In this document: positions 36,263 through 44,901 of the stretch, one piece after another | Numbering within the stretch: position 1 is the stretch's first letter | How the letters are laid out: every line of letters begins with the position of its first letter | DNA from: Solwaraspora sp. WMMD1047 | GTDB taxonomy: Bacteria; Actinomycetota; Actinomycetes; Mycobacteriales; Micromonosporaceae | NCBI RefSeq assembly: GCF_029626155.1 | Contig: NZ_JARUBL010000001.1 | Coordinates: 1,302,001 to 1,366,000 of the forward strand | DNA: 64,000 bases | Direction of reading: 5' to 3' | Position numbers and translations under genes: made by a program | Notes under the pieces: generated by a model | The model's database searches: none | Seen by the model: the letters and a program-made list of their open reading frames with translations, nothing else | Told to the model about the DNA's origin: nothing

Positions 36263-36314
36263 CCGTCATGGCGCCTGCCGGTCGACCACCTGGTCGGCCG
36301 GCAGGCGCTGACGG
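36263..36314 (+). terminator. Long hairpin after the DUF4082 protein gene
   Basis: CCGTCA, a 2-base bulge and GCGCCTGCCGG (36271-36281) pair with CCGGCAGGCGC (36298-36308) and TGACGG. Further pairs run into a 2-4 base loop, giving more than 20 base pairs. It lies 25 bases after the stop and separates this gene from the transferase-flippase operon. Confidence 0.85.
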
Positions 36315-36377
36315 TGCCCGCTCCGCGCCACCAGATCCGTCGACCCCCCGCCGCCGATGCCGATCGGAAGGATCGAA

Positions 36378-37589
36378 TTGCGCATCCTGACCTGCCTGCA
36401 CACGATGGAGATCGGTGGCAGCCAGATAAACGCGATCGAGATCGCGGCGACGGTTGCCGGTCTCGGGCACGAGGTGATCATTTACGGCCCGGACGGCGAC
36501 CTGTGTCAGATGGTCGCCGAACTGGGCCTGGAATTCATCGAGGCGCCGCCGAAGGGCACGGCCCCGTCGCCCCGCAACGTCGCCGCCATCCACCAGGTGG
36601 TACGCCGGCGCGGGGTGGACCTGGTGCACGCGTACGAGTGGGCGCCGGCGGTGGAGACGGCCTACGGCGCCTACCTGCGGCAGGGCGTACCGCTGGTGGT
36701 GACCGTCCTGTCGATGGAGGTGCCGGCCTGGATTCCCCGGCACCTGCCGCTGATCGTGGGGACCGAGGAGATCGCCGCCGCCGAGCGTGGCCGCCGCCGG
36801 GAGGTGCACGTCATCGAGCCGCCCATCGACACCGACGCGAACGCCCCGGTGGCCGACCCCGGCCCGGCCCGGCGCCGGTTCGGGCTCGACCCCGCCGACC
36901 TGGCGGTGGTCTCGGTGTCCCGGCTGGTTCCGGCGCTCAAGCTGGAAGGGCTGCTCAGCGCGGTCCGGGCGATGGGGCAGCTCGACCCGGCGTTGCGGGC
37001 GCGGCTGTTCATCGTCGGCGACGGGGAGTCGCGGGCGCAGCTTGCGGCGCTGGCCGACCAGGTGAACGCCGACCGGGGCGCCGAGGTGGTGACGCTGACC
37101 GGGGCGATGCTGGACCCCCGGGACGCGTACGCGGCGGCCGACATCGTGATCGGGATGGGGTCGTCGGCGCTGCGGGCGCTGGCCTTCGGCAAGCCCACCG
37201 TGGTCCAGGGCGAGCGCGGCTTCTGGCTCCCGTTCACCGCACAGAACCTGCCGGTCTTCCTCAACCAGGGCTTCTACGGCCTCGGCGATGGCAGCGACGG
37301 CACCGCGACGATCGCGGCCGAGTTGGACCGGCTGGCCCGCGACCCGGCCGGCCGCGCCGAACACGGTGCCCTCGGCCGGCGGCTCGTGGTGGACCGCTTC
37401 AGCCTGCAGGCCGCCGGCCGCCGGCAGGCGGAGATCTACCGGCAGGCGCTGCGAGCGCCACTGGGGTTGTCCCGCCGGGCGGGCGCGCTGGCCCATCCCA
37501 CCGCACACCTGATCAACTTCAAGGCGCACCTGGCGGGGCAGCGCCTCGGGGTCCGCCGGCCCGCGGTCAGCGCCGACCATGACGGCTGA
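36378..37589 (+). CDS. Glycosyltransferase family 4-like
   Basis: 403 residues from a TTG at 36378, chosen because GGAAGGA lies six bases before it and the conserved strand RILTCLHTMEIGGSQINAIE starts there; an ATG at 36357 has no ribosome site. GT-B fold: the N-terminal domain has the GGSQ loop, and the C-terminal domain begins VVSVSRLVPALKLEGLLSAV. The donor-site region GMGSSALRALAFGKPTVVQGERGFWLPF replaces the common E-x7-E motif. It heads a three-gene operon with a Wzx-like flippase and a GT2. Its stop lies 11 bases inside the next gene. Confidence 0.87.
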   Translation: MRILTCLHTMEIGGSQINAIEIAATVAGLGHEVIIYGPDGDLCQMVAELGLEFIEAPPKGTAPSPRNVAAIHQVVRRRGVDLVHAYEWAPAVETAYGAYLRQGVPLVVTVLSMEVPAWIPRHLPLIVGTEEIAAAERGRRREVHVIEPPIDTDANAPVADPGPARRRFGLDPADLAVVSVSRLVPALKLEGLLSAVRAMGQLDPALRARLFIVGDGESRAQLAALADQVNADRGAEVVTLTGAMLDPRDAYAAADIVIGMGSSALRALAFGKPTVVQGERGFWLPFTAQNLPVFLNQGFYGLGDGSDGTATIAAELDRLARDPAGRAEHGALGRRLVVDRFSLQAAGRRQAEIYRQALRAPLGLSRRAGALAHPTAHLINFKAHLAGQRLGVRRPAVSADHDG

Positions 37590-39132
37590 GGTCGAGGCGC
37601 CGGTCGGCGCCCGGGTCAAACGGGCGTTGGCCTGGAGCACCCTCAACAGCATCGCGCTGCGGATCGGCAGCCTCGGGCTGGGCGTGCTGCTGGCCCGCAT
37701 CCTGGCCCCCGAGGAGTTCGGGGTCTTCGCGGTCGCGCTGACCATGCAGACCATCGTGATCGCCCTCGCCGACCTGGGGATGAGCGCGGACATCATCCGG
37801 CACGGGGTGCACGGGCGGGCGGCGACCGTCACCACCATCTCGGTGCTCACCAGTGCCCTGCTGGCGCTGGGGATGTGCCTGGCTGCGGGCGGCGTCTCGG
37901 CCGCGATGGACAGCCCGCAGGCCGCGCCGGTGGTCCGGGTGATGTCGTTGACGCTGCTGCTCAGCGGCCTCTCCGTGGTCCCGTACGCGATGATGCAGCG
38001 GGATTTCCGGCAGCGCGCCCAGCTCGGCCTGGACACCACCAGCCTGGTGCTGAGCACGGTCGTCACGGTCGGACTTGTCATGCTCGGCCTGGGCGCGATG
38101 GCGCTGGCGATCTCCCGGGTCGTCGCGCAGGCGGTGGTCACCCTGCTGCAGTTCCTGCTCACCCGCACCCGGCCGACGTTCGGCTTCGACCCCGAGGTCG
38201 CGCGCAGCCTGCTCCGGTTCGGCGTGCCACTGGCCGGGGCGAACGTGCTCTCCTGGGTGGTGATGAACGTCGGCCACCTGAGCATCGGCACCGCCGCCGG
38301 CGCACTGATGCTGGGCCTCTACACCCTCGCCTTCAACATCTCGACCTGGCCGATGAGTGCGCTCGGCGTGGCGATCCGGGCGGTCGCGCTGCCGGCGTTC
38401 GCGGCGGTCGCCGACCGGGACCGCAAGGCCGCCGGGTTCGTCTCGGCGGTGGCGCTGACCTGGACCGTCGCGCTGCTGGCCGGGGTGCTGCTGGCCGGGC
38501 TGGCCACCGTCGTGGTGCCGCTGCTCTACGGCCAGCGCTGGTCGATGGCGGCCCAGGCGCTGGTGGGGCTGGCGTTCTTCGGCGCGTTCCGGGTGCTCTT
38601 CGACCTGGTGGCGACCTTCCTGATCGCGGTCGGCGCGAGCCGGGCGCTGCTGGTCGCGCAGGTGGTCTGGCTGGCCGCGCTCTTCCCCGCGGTGATCTTC
38701 GGCGTCCAGCGCTACGGCCTGACCGGGGCCGGGGTGGCGCACGCGCTGGTCTGCCTGCTCGTCATCCTGCCGCTCTACACGGTGGCGCTGCGGCGCTACC
38801 GGGTCCGACCGGGCCGGCTCGCGGTGGCGCTGGGCGTACCCCTGCTCACCGCCGGACCCGCGCTGGCGGTCGGGGTGCTCGTGGTCCGGACCGTGCCGGG
38901 AGCCGCGTGGCAGGTGCTCGGCGCCGCGGCGGCGATGACGGTGGTGCTGCTCGGGCCGCTGCTGCCCTGGCTGCGGCGGCGGTTGCGGGAGCTGCAGGCG
39001 GCCGGGCGGAACCCGGTCGAGGACGCCGAGACGATCGTGCTGCCGGTCGCCGGCCCAGCCACCGATCCGGCCGGACCGGTCGCCGGCCCCGGTCCGGGTC
39101 CGGGGCCGGAAGTGGCGGTGCCGGCGCGATGA
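37579..39132 (+). CDS. Wzx-like polysaccharide flippase (MOP superfamily)
   Basis: 517 residues with 13 or 14 membrane helices. It starts with the family motif AWSTLNSIALRIGSLGLGVLLARILAPEEFGVFAVAL and later has YAMMQRDFRQRAQLGLDT and GVPLAGANVLSWVVMN. It moves lipid-linked repeat units across the membrane for the Wzy-like polymerase. The ATG lies inside the end of the upstream transferase gene, so translation is coupled. The last 45 residues are a soluble Pro/Gly-rich tail. Confidence 0.92.
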   Translation: MTAEVEAPVGARVKRALAWSTLNSIALRIGSLGLGVLLARILAPEEFGVFAVALTMQTIVIALADLGMSADIIRHGVHGRAATVTTISVLTSALLALGMCLAAGGVSAAMDSPQAAPVVRVMSLTLLLSGLSVVPYAMMQRDFRQRAQLGLDTTSLVLSTVVTVGLVMLGLGAMALAISRVVAQAVVTLLQFLLTRTRPTFGFDPEVARSLLRFGVPLAGANVLSWVVMNVGHLSIGTAAGALMLGLYTLAFNISTWPMSALGVAIRAVALPAFAAVADRDRKAAGFVSAVALTWTVALLAGVLLAGLATVVVPLLYGQRWSMAAQALVGLAFFGAFRVLFDLVATFLIAVGASRALLVAQVVWLAALFPAVIFGVQRYGLTGAGVAHALVCLLVILPLYTVALRRYRVRPGRLAVALGVPLLTAGPALAVGVLVVRTVPGAAWQVLGAAAAMTVVLLGPLLPWLRRRLRELQAAGRNPVEDAETIVLPVAGPATDPAGPVAGPGPGPGPEVAVPAR

Positions 39133-39165
39133 GCGGGCCGGCTGGCGAGACGAGAGGGGCGGACA

Positions 39166-40284
39166 GTGCTGGGTAGCGCGACGACGCGATCGCTGATCCC
39201 GCGGACCCGGGTGCCGGCGCCGGTACCCGAGCCGGCGGCCGTCCGGGTGCCGCGGGTCTCGGTGATCATCCCGTGCTTCAACTACGGGCGCTTCCTGCCG
39301 GAGAGCGTCGGCAGCGTCCTGGGTCAGGCCGGGGTCGAGCCCGAGGTCATCGTCGTGAACGACTGCTCGACCGACGACACAGCCGAGGTGCTGGCCCGCC
39401 TCGGCCGCGACGAACCCCGGCTGGTCGCGGTCCACAACCGGGAGAACCACGGACCCTGCGTCGCGTACAACGACGGGCTCGCGGTGGCGACCGGGGAGTT
39501 CGTGGTACGGCTGGACGCCGACGATCTGCTCACCCCCGGTTCGCTGGCCCGCGCGGTCCGGCTCTTCGACCACTTTCCTGAGGTCGGGCTGGTCTACGGT
39601 CCGCCGCAGCACTTCCACGGCGCGGTCCCCGAGCCGGCCAGCGCCGAGGTGACCGGCTGGACGATCTGGTCGGGCGCGGACTGGGTGGCCGAGCGGTGCC
39701 GGCGCGGGGTCAACTGCATCACCACCCCGGAGGCGGTGATCCGGTCGTCGGTCTACGCGGAGATCGGCCCGTGGGACACCCGGATGCGGTACGCCTGCGA
39801 CATGGAGATCTGGATGCGGGCCGCCGCCGTGGCCGACGTGGGCCGGACCGACGGCTGCGTGCAGGCGCTGCACCGGGAACACGCGGCGAGCGTGAGCGTG
39901 ACCGCCGGTGCCGGCCGGATGACCGACCTGGTCGAACGCCGGATCGCCTTCGACGTGCTGTTCGAGGGGCCGGGCGGGAAGCTGCCCCGGGCCGACGAAC
40001 TGCACCGGAGCGCGCACCGGGCGCTGGCGGTGGAGGCCCTGGAGTCGGCCTGCCACGCCTACGACCGGGGCCGCACCGACGTGGAGCCGGTCGACCGGTA
40101 CGTCGAGTTCGCCCTGGAGACGTACCCGCAGGCCCGGCAGTTGCCCGAGTGGCAGGGCCTGATCCGCCGGCAGCGGGTCGGGCCGCGGCTGGCGCCGCTG
40201 GTGCCGGGCTTCGCCGCCAGCGTGGTCCGCCGGCGGCTGCGCAACGACGCCCGGCGCCGCACCTGGCTGCGGCACGGCATCTGA
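39166..40284 (+). CDS. Glycosyltransferase family 2
   Basis: 372 residues. GT-A core: VSVIIPCFNYGRFLPESVGSV, VIVVNDCSTDDTAEVLARL, then VVRLDADDLLTPGSL with the DxD motif and a WDTRMRYACDMEIWMRAA acceptor segment. The C-terminal 100 residues are helical and family-specific. GTG start with GAGGGG seven bases upstream. Third gene of the GT4-flippase-GT2 operon; the sugar transferred is unknown. Confidence 0.9.
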   Translation: MLGSATTRSLIPRTRVPAPVPEPAAVRVPRVSVIIPCFNYGRFLPESVGSVLGQAGVEPEVIVVNDCSTDDTAEVLARLGRDEPRLVAVHNRENHGPCVAYNDGLAVATGEFVVRLDADDLLTPGSLARAVRLFDHFPEVGLVYGPPQHFHGAVPEPASAEVTGWTIWSGADWVAERCRRGVNCITTPEAVIRSSVYAEIGPWDTRMRYACDMEIWMRAAAVADVGRTDGCVQALHREHAASVSVTAGAGRMTDLVERRIAFDVLFEGPGGKLPRADELHRSAHRALAVEALESACHAYDRGRTDVEPVDRYVEFALETYPQARQLPEWQGLIRRQRVGPRLAPLVPGFAASVVRRRLRNDARRRTWLRHGI

Positions 40285-40298
40285 CGGCGGCGCCGACC

Positions 40299-41378
40299 CT
40301 ACCCGGGCGGGGCCGGCAGCAGCGGTCGGTAGAAGGCGGCCAGGTCGTCGCGGAGGCCGGCGCGGGTGTAGCGGGCCAGCACCGCTTCCGAGGCGGCCCG
40401 CGCGCGCTTGGCCAGGCCGACCGGATCGTTGTCGTAGCTGGTGCAGGCGTCCTCGACCGCGCGGGCGAACGCGAGCAGGTCGCCGTCCGGGGCCGGCGAG
40501 CAGTACGCCTCGTCGAAGAATTCCCGACCGGCCAGCCCCGAATAACCGACCACGTACGCGGCGCAGGCCATCGCCTCGGCCGGCGGCAGTCCGAAACCCT
40601 CGCGTTCGCTGAAGCTGAGGAAGATCGCGCTATCCCGCAGGATCTGCGCGACCTGTTGCTCGGTGCGCCCGGCGATCTGCGTCACCGTCCAGCCGCGCAG
40701 AATCCCACGCGAACCAAGAATGTGCAGGAGTTGCTCCCGCTCGGCGGCCCGCCGGTGCCCGACATAGACGATTTGGCGCTGGCGGGGCCAGTTACCGGCG
40801 GTGAAAACGGCGGGGTCGATAACGTTGCGGGTCAGTTGTACCGGAATCGCCGGGAAGGCGTAGCGGAGCAGATCCACGTTGTCGTCTGAGACGGCCAGCA
40901 GGGCGATCAACCCGGGCAGGTTCGCGTACGGAGCACCGGGGGTGGCCGTCGAGTAGGGGATGTGGTCGAACGTGTCGTACGCCCGCTGGTTGAAGACCAC
41001 CACCCGCGGCCCGGCCGGCATCCCGGCCAGGCCGGGGCCGTACCACTCGGGCACCACCAGGATGTCCTCCGGGCCGAGGACGGCCGCGCCGGCGCCCACC
41101 ACCGGGGTGTGGTTGCTGAACCATTGGCAGCGGAAGCCGGCCGCGTGATGCATCACAAATGCCCGGAATCCCATTTCGTTCAGGATATCCACATGGCGGT
41201 AGATGACCCGTACCCCGCCGGACGGCTGGTCGTTGTCGGGCGCCAGATAGTACACGGTCGCCGGTTGCGGTTGCGTCCCGGCGACCGTGAACCGGGGTAC
41301 CTGGCGGCCGCGTACATCGGCCGCCGCGAGACGGGCCCGGACGAATTCACGGGCCTGGTTCAAATTGCGTGGGAACAC
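40299..41378 (-). CDS. Glycosyltransferase, GT-B type (family 4-like)
   Basis: 359 residues from a GTG at 41378, with GGAG five bases upstream. The frame extends to a TTG at 41498, but that part is basic low-complexity sequence. N-terminal: VYYLAPDNDQPSGGVRVIYRHVDILN. C-terminal: QIVYVGHRRAAEREQLLHIL, then SFSEREGFGLPPAEAMACAAYVVGYSG, with the E-x7-E-like donor site. The fold matches transferases that assemble surface polysaccharides. Convergent with the GT2 gene (15 bases between stops) and divergent from the second glycosidase-like gene. Confidence 0.87.
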   Translation of the reverse strand: MFPRNLNQAREFVRARLAAADVRGRQVPRFTVAGTQPQPATVYYLAPDNDQPSGGVRVIYRHVDILNEMGFRAFVMHHAAGFRCQWFSNHTPVVGAGAAVLGPEDILVVPEWYGPGLAGMPAGPRVVVFNQRAYDTFDHIPYSTATPGAPYANLPGLIALLAVSDDNVDLLRYAFPAIPVQLTRNVIDPAVFTAGNWPRQRQIVYVGHRRAAEREQLLHILGSRGILRGWTVTQIAGRTEQQVAQILRDSAIFLSFSEREGFGLPPAEAMACAAYVVGYSGLAGREFFDEAYCSPAPDGDLLAFARAVEDACTSYDNDPVGLAKRARAASEAVLARYTRAGLRDDLAAFYRPLLPAPPG

Positions 41379-41505
41379 CGACGCTCCGGTTCGACGAGGG
41401 GGCCTATCGACTGGTCTTCGGGGCCGACTGGCGGGTGAGTTTACCTCGCTTCGGTCAGGTGGCCCCGGCAAGGGCGCTGCTACTATCGGACTTCGCAACC
41501 AGTCG

Positions 41506-41524
41506 CGAAACGATCACCGTTTCG
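41506..41524. promoter_or_regulatory. Inverted repeat CGAAACG-N5-CGTTTCG
   Basis: Perfect 7-bp arms 23 bases before the start of the second glycosidase-like gene, within a short AT-richer stretch. A candidate operator; no known regulator matches. Confidence 0.4.
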
Positions 41525-41547
41525 TCCGCCCGTGCGGAGAGGGATAC

Positions 41548-42963
41548 ATGGCCGTACCGAATGGTGTCAACGGTATCCGCCGATCGGGTCGACGCACCAC
41601 CGTTGTCGCCATCGCGGCGGCCCTCGTCCTGCTGGCCGGGTTCGCCGCCGTCCGGTTGCTCGGTTCGGACCGCTCGGCGGAGTCCGGCGGCGCGCCGGTC
41701 ACGCCCGGCGGCGTGGCGACCACCGGCGGAGCCGGCGCCACCCTGCGCCCGGTCGACGGCGGTCCGGACTTCTACTCCCGGTTCTCCCCGTCCCTGCCGG
41801 CCGACCCGTCGTTCTTCCCGATCGGGGTCTGGCTGGAGAGCGTCACCGACCCGGCGGACACCGCGAAGGACAAGGCGGCCGGCCTGAACACCTACGTCGA
41901 GTTGACCGCCAACAGCGACCCGGCGCTGGTGCGGGCCGCCGGCATGCACACCATCACCAGCCCGATCGGCAGCCACGGCCCGGAGACGACCGGCTGGTTC
42001 ATCTCCGACGAGGCCGACATGTGGGCCGGCCCGGGCGACGACGCGTGGACCGGGAACTACCCCGGCCAGGGCGACATCTGCGCGCCGGCGGACGGCCGCT
42101 GCGGATACACCGTCCAGCGGGAGGCCAGCGAGCGCCTCCCGGCCGACAAGCGGCTGCGGATGACGAACTACGGCAAGGGCATCTCCTTCTGGCAGAGCGA
42201 CACCGAGGCGGGCCGGTTCGTCAACGAGTTCGGCGACGTGCTGTCGGTCGACACCTACTGGCTGACCGACGGCGCGATCTGCGGGTTCAGCGAGGGCGGC
42301 CGGTTCTTCGACGAGGACCTGCTGGTCTCCGCCGACGGGGCGGACCGGCTGCCGCCCGAGCTGTGCCACCGGCCGGCGAACTACGGGCTGACCATCGACC
42401 GGGTCCGGTCGCTGGTCGAGCCGGCGGGCAGCAAGCCGGTCTGGAGCTTCGTCGAGGTGGGTCGGCCGTTCAAGGAGGACCACTACCCGAAGGCCGAGCC
42501 GGAGCAGATCGTCGCCGCGGTCTGGAGCAGCCTGATCCACGGCGCCCGCGGCATCGTCTACTTCAACCACAGCTTCGGCGGCGAGTGCGTCAGCCAGCAC
42601 GCGCTGCGGGAGGAGTGCTACGCCGAGGTCCGGGCCGCCGTGACCGGGGTCAACGGCCGGATCAGGAAGCTGGCGCCGGTGCTGAACGCGCCGTACGCCG
42701 ACGGGGTGGCCTCGGTCAGCACCGGGGTCGACCTCGCCACCAAGTGGTACGACGGCCACTTCTACCTGCTCGCCGGGTCGGCCGGCGACCCCGTCGAGAA
42801 CGCCACCTTCAGCCTGCCCTGCGTCGGCACCCACCAGGTCACGGTGCTCGACGAGAACCGCACCATCGCCGCCCGCGACGGGACCTTCACCGACTCGTTC
42901 GCCGACGGCAACGCCGTCCACGTCTACCGAATCGACGGCGGCTCCAGCTGCGGGGCCTACTGA
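41548..42963 (+). CDS. Membrane-anchored or secreted TIM-barrel glycosidase-like protein
   Basis: 471 residues, ATG with GAGAGGGA upstream. A basic N terminus and one membrane segment (about 17-36) precede a short Gly/Ala linker and the same domain as the protein at 27160: DPSFFPIGVWLES (about 87-99), WFISDEADMW (150-159), RMTNYGKGISFWQSD, ANYGLTIDRV, WSFVEVGRPF with E303, and ARGIVYFNHSFGGECVSQH. Here there is no DUF4082 module. The glutamates in DEADMW and FVEVG are the likely catalytic pair (inference). It probably acts on the locus's own polysaccharide, but no characterised relative is known to me. Confidence 0.82.
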   Translation: MAVPNGVNGIRRSGRRTTVVAIAAALVLLAGFAAVRLLGSDRSAESGGAPVTPGGVATTGGAGATLRPVDGGPDFYSRFSPSLPADPSFFPIGVWLESVTDPADTAKDKAAGLNTYVELTANSDPALVRAAGMHTITSPIGSHGPETTGWFISDEADMWAGPGDDAWTGNYPGQGDICAPADGRCGYTVQREASERLPADKRLRMTNYGKGISFWQSDTEAGRFVNEFGDVLSVDTYWLTDGAICGFSEGGRFFDEDLLVSADGADRLPPELCHRPANYGLTIDRVRSLVEPAGSKPVWSFVEVGRPFKEDHYPKAEPEQIVAAVWSSLIHGARGIVYFNHSFGGECVSQHALREECYAEVRAAVTGVNGRIRKLAPVLNAPYADGVASVSTGVDLATKWYDGHFYLLAGSAGDPVENATFSLPCVGTHQVTVLDENRTIAARDGTFTDSFADGNAVHVYRIDGGSSCGAY

Positions 42964-42983
42964 GCCGGACCGCATCCGGTCGG

Positions 42984-43850
42984 TCAGCCGGTCAGGTCCG
43001 CCAGGGCCGCCCGGCGGACCGGCAACGGAGTACGCGACTTGGCGGAGATCATCACCGCCACGTCCTCGGGCCGGATGCCGGCCATGAACTCCGCGACGCT
43101 CCGCTCGTCCAGCGGCGTCTCCTCCCAGTACGAGTGACACAGCGTGCCGGTGGCGGCGAAGCCGTCGGCGGCCGCCCCGCCCAACACCCCGTCGACGAAG
43201 ACCCCGTAGAGGGTCCACTCGGAGAAGTGCAGCTGCGACCCGACCGCGTCGACCCAGCGCCGGCCGGTCGACGACTCGATCCGGTCGAGCAGCTGGCGGA
43301 CCACGGCCGGATCCCAGGCCAGCAACGAGGAGACGTAGTCGGGGTACGGCGGCGGCTGCGCCGGCAGTCCCAGCAGCGCGCGGGCCACCTGGTGCCAGCG
43401 GACGTGCCGGGGCAGCCGGCCGTCGACCTCGCCGGGCTGGCGGTAGAAGCGGACCACGCCGTCACGCCGGAAGGTGTCTACCGAGAACGGCCGCACGAAC
43501 TCGATGTCCGAGTCGACGAGCACCACCACGTCCGCCGTCGACCGGGCGGCGGCGGCCAGCTTGATCACCTGCTGCAGGATCCAGCCGCGCAGCGGGGGGA
43601 ACGGCCGGCGCAGGTTCACCGAGTACTTCGTGCCCGGGACCGAGCGGACCGATCGGGGCAGGAAGTCCGCCTCGTCGTGCAGCACCGTCCGGTCACCCGC
43701 CAACCGGCCGAACAGCGGCAGGTCGGCCCGGGGCACGATGATGTGGTGCCGGACCGACGCCGGCGAGTGCGCCAGCACCGACCGGTGCAGGGCGGCGCAG
43801 AGTTCGAAGTCCGGGCCGAAGCTCGGGGTGATGACGGCCAGCTCGCTCAT
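42984..43850 (-). CDS. DUF6492-family glycosyltransferase-like protein
   Basis: 288 residues resembling the DUF6492 group of GT-A-fold proteins. ELAVITPSFGPDFELCAALHRSVLAHSP begins the fold, TADVVVLVDSDIEFVRPF contains the DxD motif, and LHFSEWTLYGVFVDGV forms the acceptor side. Such proteins occur in polysaccharide loci and are presumed transferases. Last gene of the eight-gene leftward operon; 34 bases separate it from the gene upstream. Confidence 0.8.
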   Translation of the reverse strand: MSELAVITPSFGPDFELCAALHRSVLAHSPASVRHHIIVPRADLPLFGRLAGDRTVLHDEADFLPRSVRSVPGTKYSVNLRRPFPPLRGWILQQVIKLAAAARSTADVVVLVDSDIEFVRPFSVDTFRRDGVVRFYRQPGEVDGRLPRHVRWHQVARALLGLPAQPPPYPDYVSSLLAWDPAVVRQLLDRIESSTGRRWVDAVGSQLHFSEWTLYGVFVDGVLGGAAADGFAATGTLCHSYWEETPLDERSVAEFMAGIRPEDVAVMISAKSRTPLPVRRAALADLTG

Positions 43851-43884
43851 CTCGGGGTCCTTTGCTCGGCCGGCGCGGGCGGGC

Positions 43885-44901
43885 TCACCGCACCACCGCC
43901 GGCGACCAGGCGTCGGATATCAACAGTTGTGGCGCTCCGGTGCCGTCGGCCGGCACCCGCCAGACGTCACTGGCCGCGGCACCGCCGTCCCGCGGCAGCC
44001 CGTAGATGACCTGCCCGTTGTCGAGCCACTCGACCTGGTCGTCGACGCTGCGGGTCTCGGCCAGCCGGGTCTCGACCCCGGTGCCCAGATCGTAGGCGGT
44101 CAGCTGCCACCGGCCGGGCGGCAGGTCGCCGCGTTTCTTGTAGACGATCCGGGTCCCGTCCGGCGACAGCGACGGACACTCCGCGTCGGTGTGCAGCGCC
44201 TCGATCCGGCGGTGGAGGATGCTGCCCCGCACCAGCCAGGTCCGGCCACCCGACGCCGCGGTGGCGTAGAACAGGTCGTCGTCGGCGAAGGTGACGCCCC
44301 AGAGGTTCTTGTCGACCGCCGTCAGCAGGGCGCCGTCGACGTAGAGCGGGAACTCCTCGATGTCGCCCACCACCTCGCCGCCGGTGCGGCTGATCACGGT
44401 ACGGGTCGAGAACTGCCCGGGATTGGCGTACGAGTCACCGGCGACGAACGAGGTGGTGGCCGCCAGCGAGCCGTCCGGTGAGAGCCGGGCCCGGCTCGGG
44501 ATGCCGGTCAGCGGCAGGTCGAGCCGGGGCGCCCAGTCCCGGTCCAGGAGTTGCGCCCGGTAGCTGGTGACCAGCCCGCGCTGGGCGGAGAGGCAGATGG
44601 TCTCCGTCCCGGTCGCGTAGACCCGTTCGCAGCCCCGGCCGGTGAGCACGCGCGGCCCGGCCGGGTCGTCGAGCGGCACCAGGGCGACCCGCCCGTAGCC
44701 GGTCCCCAGCGCGGTGCTGCGGAAGATCACGTGCGGCTGGCCGCGGACCGCGTCGACATCGTCCCGGGTCGGCACGGCCGGCGCCCGGTCCCGGGTCTGG
44801 GCCTGCGACTCCCGCACGTGCAGCACGTAGCCGCCGGTCCCGCCCAGCAGCAGCACGGCGATGCCGACCAGCACGATCAGCCGGGCACGCAGACCCCTCA
44901 C
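43885..44901 (-). CDS. Membrane-anchored TolB-like beta-propeller protein
   Basis: 338 residues from a GTG at 44901 that overlaps the stop of the transporter gene (GTGA), with GGGAGG six bases upstream. One N-terminal membrane segment (about 9-27, IVLVGIAVLLLGGTGGYVL) is followed by a WD40/TolB-like six- or seven-bladed propeller with SPDG and LSPDGTRIVYKKRG repeats. Probably an extracytoplasmic protein that binds a partner of the transport or assembly machinery. No enzyme signature. The same frame runs open upstream through the transporter gene, but that part is a shadow. Confidence 0.8.
   Translation of the reverse strand: MRGLRARLIVLVGIAVLLLGGTGGYVLHVRESQAQTRDRAPAVPTRDDVDAVRGQPHVIFRSTALGTGYGRVALVPLDDPAGPRVLTGRGCERVYATGTETICLSAQRGLVTSYRAQLLDRDWAPRLDLPLTGIPSRARLSPDGSLAATTSFVAGDSYANPGQFSTRTVISRTGGEVVGDIEEFPLYVDGALLTAVDKNLWGVTFADDDLFYATAASGGRTWLVRGSILHRRIEALHTDAECPSLSPDGTRIVYKKRGDLPPGRWQLTAYDLGTGVETRLAETRSVDDQVEWLDNGQVIYGLPRDGGAAASDVWRVPADGTGAPQLLISDAWSPAVVR

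Noticed and set aside
42965-42983. Weak hairpin between the second glycosidase-like gene and the DUF6492 gene
   Set aside because: Only five base pairs (GACCG/CGGTC); not strong enough to call a terminator.
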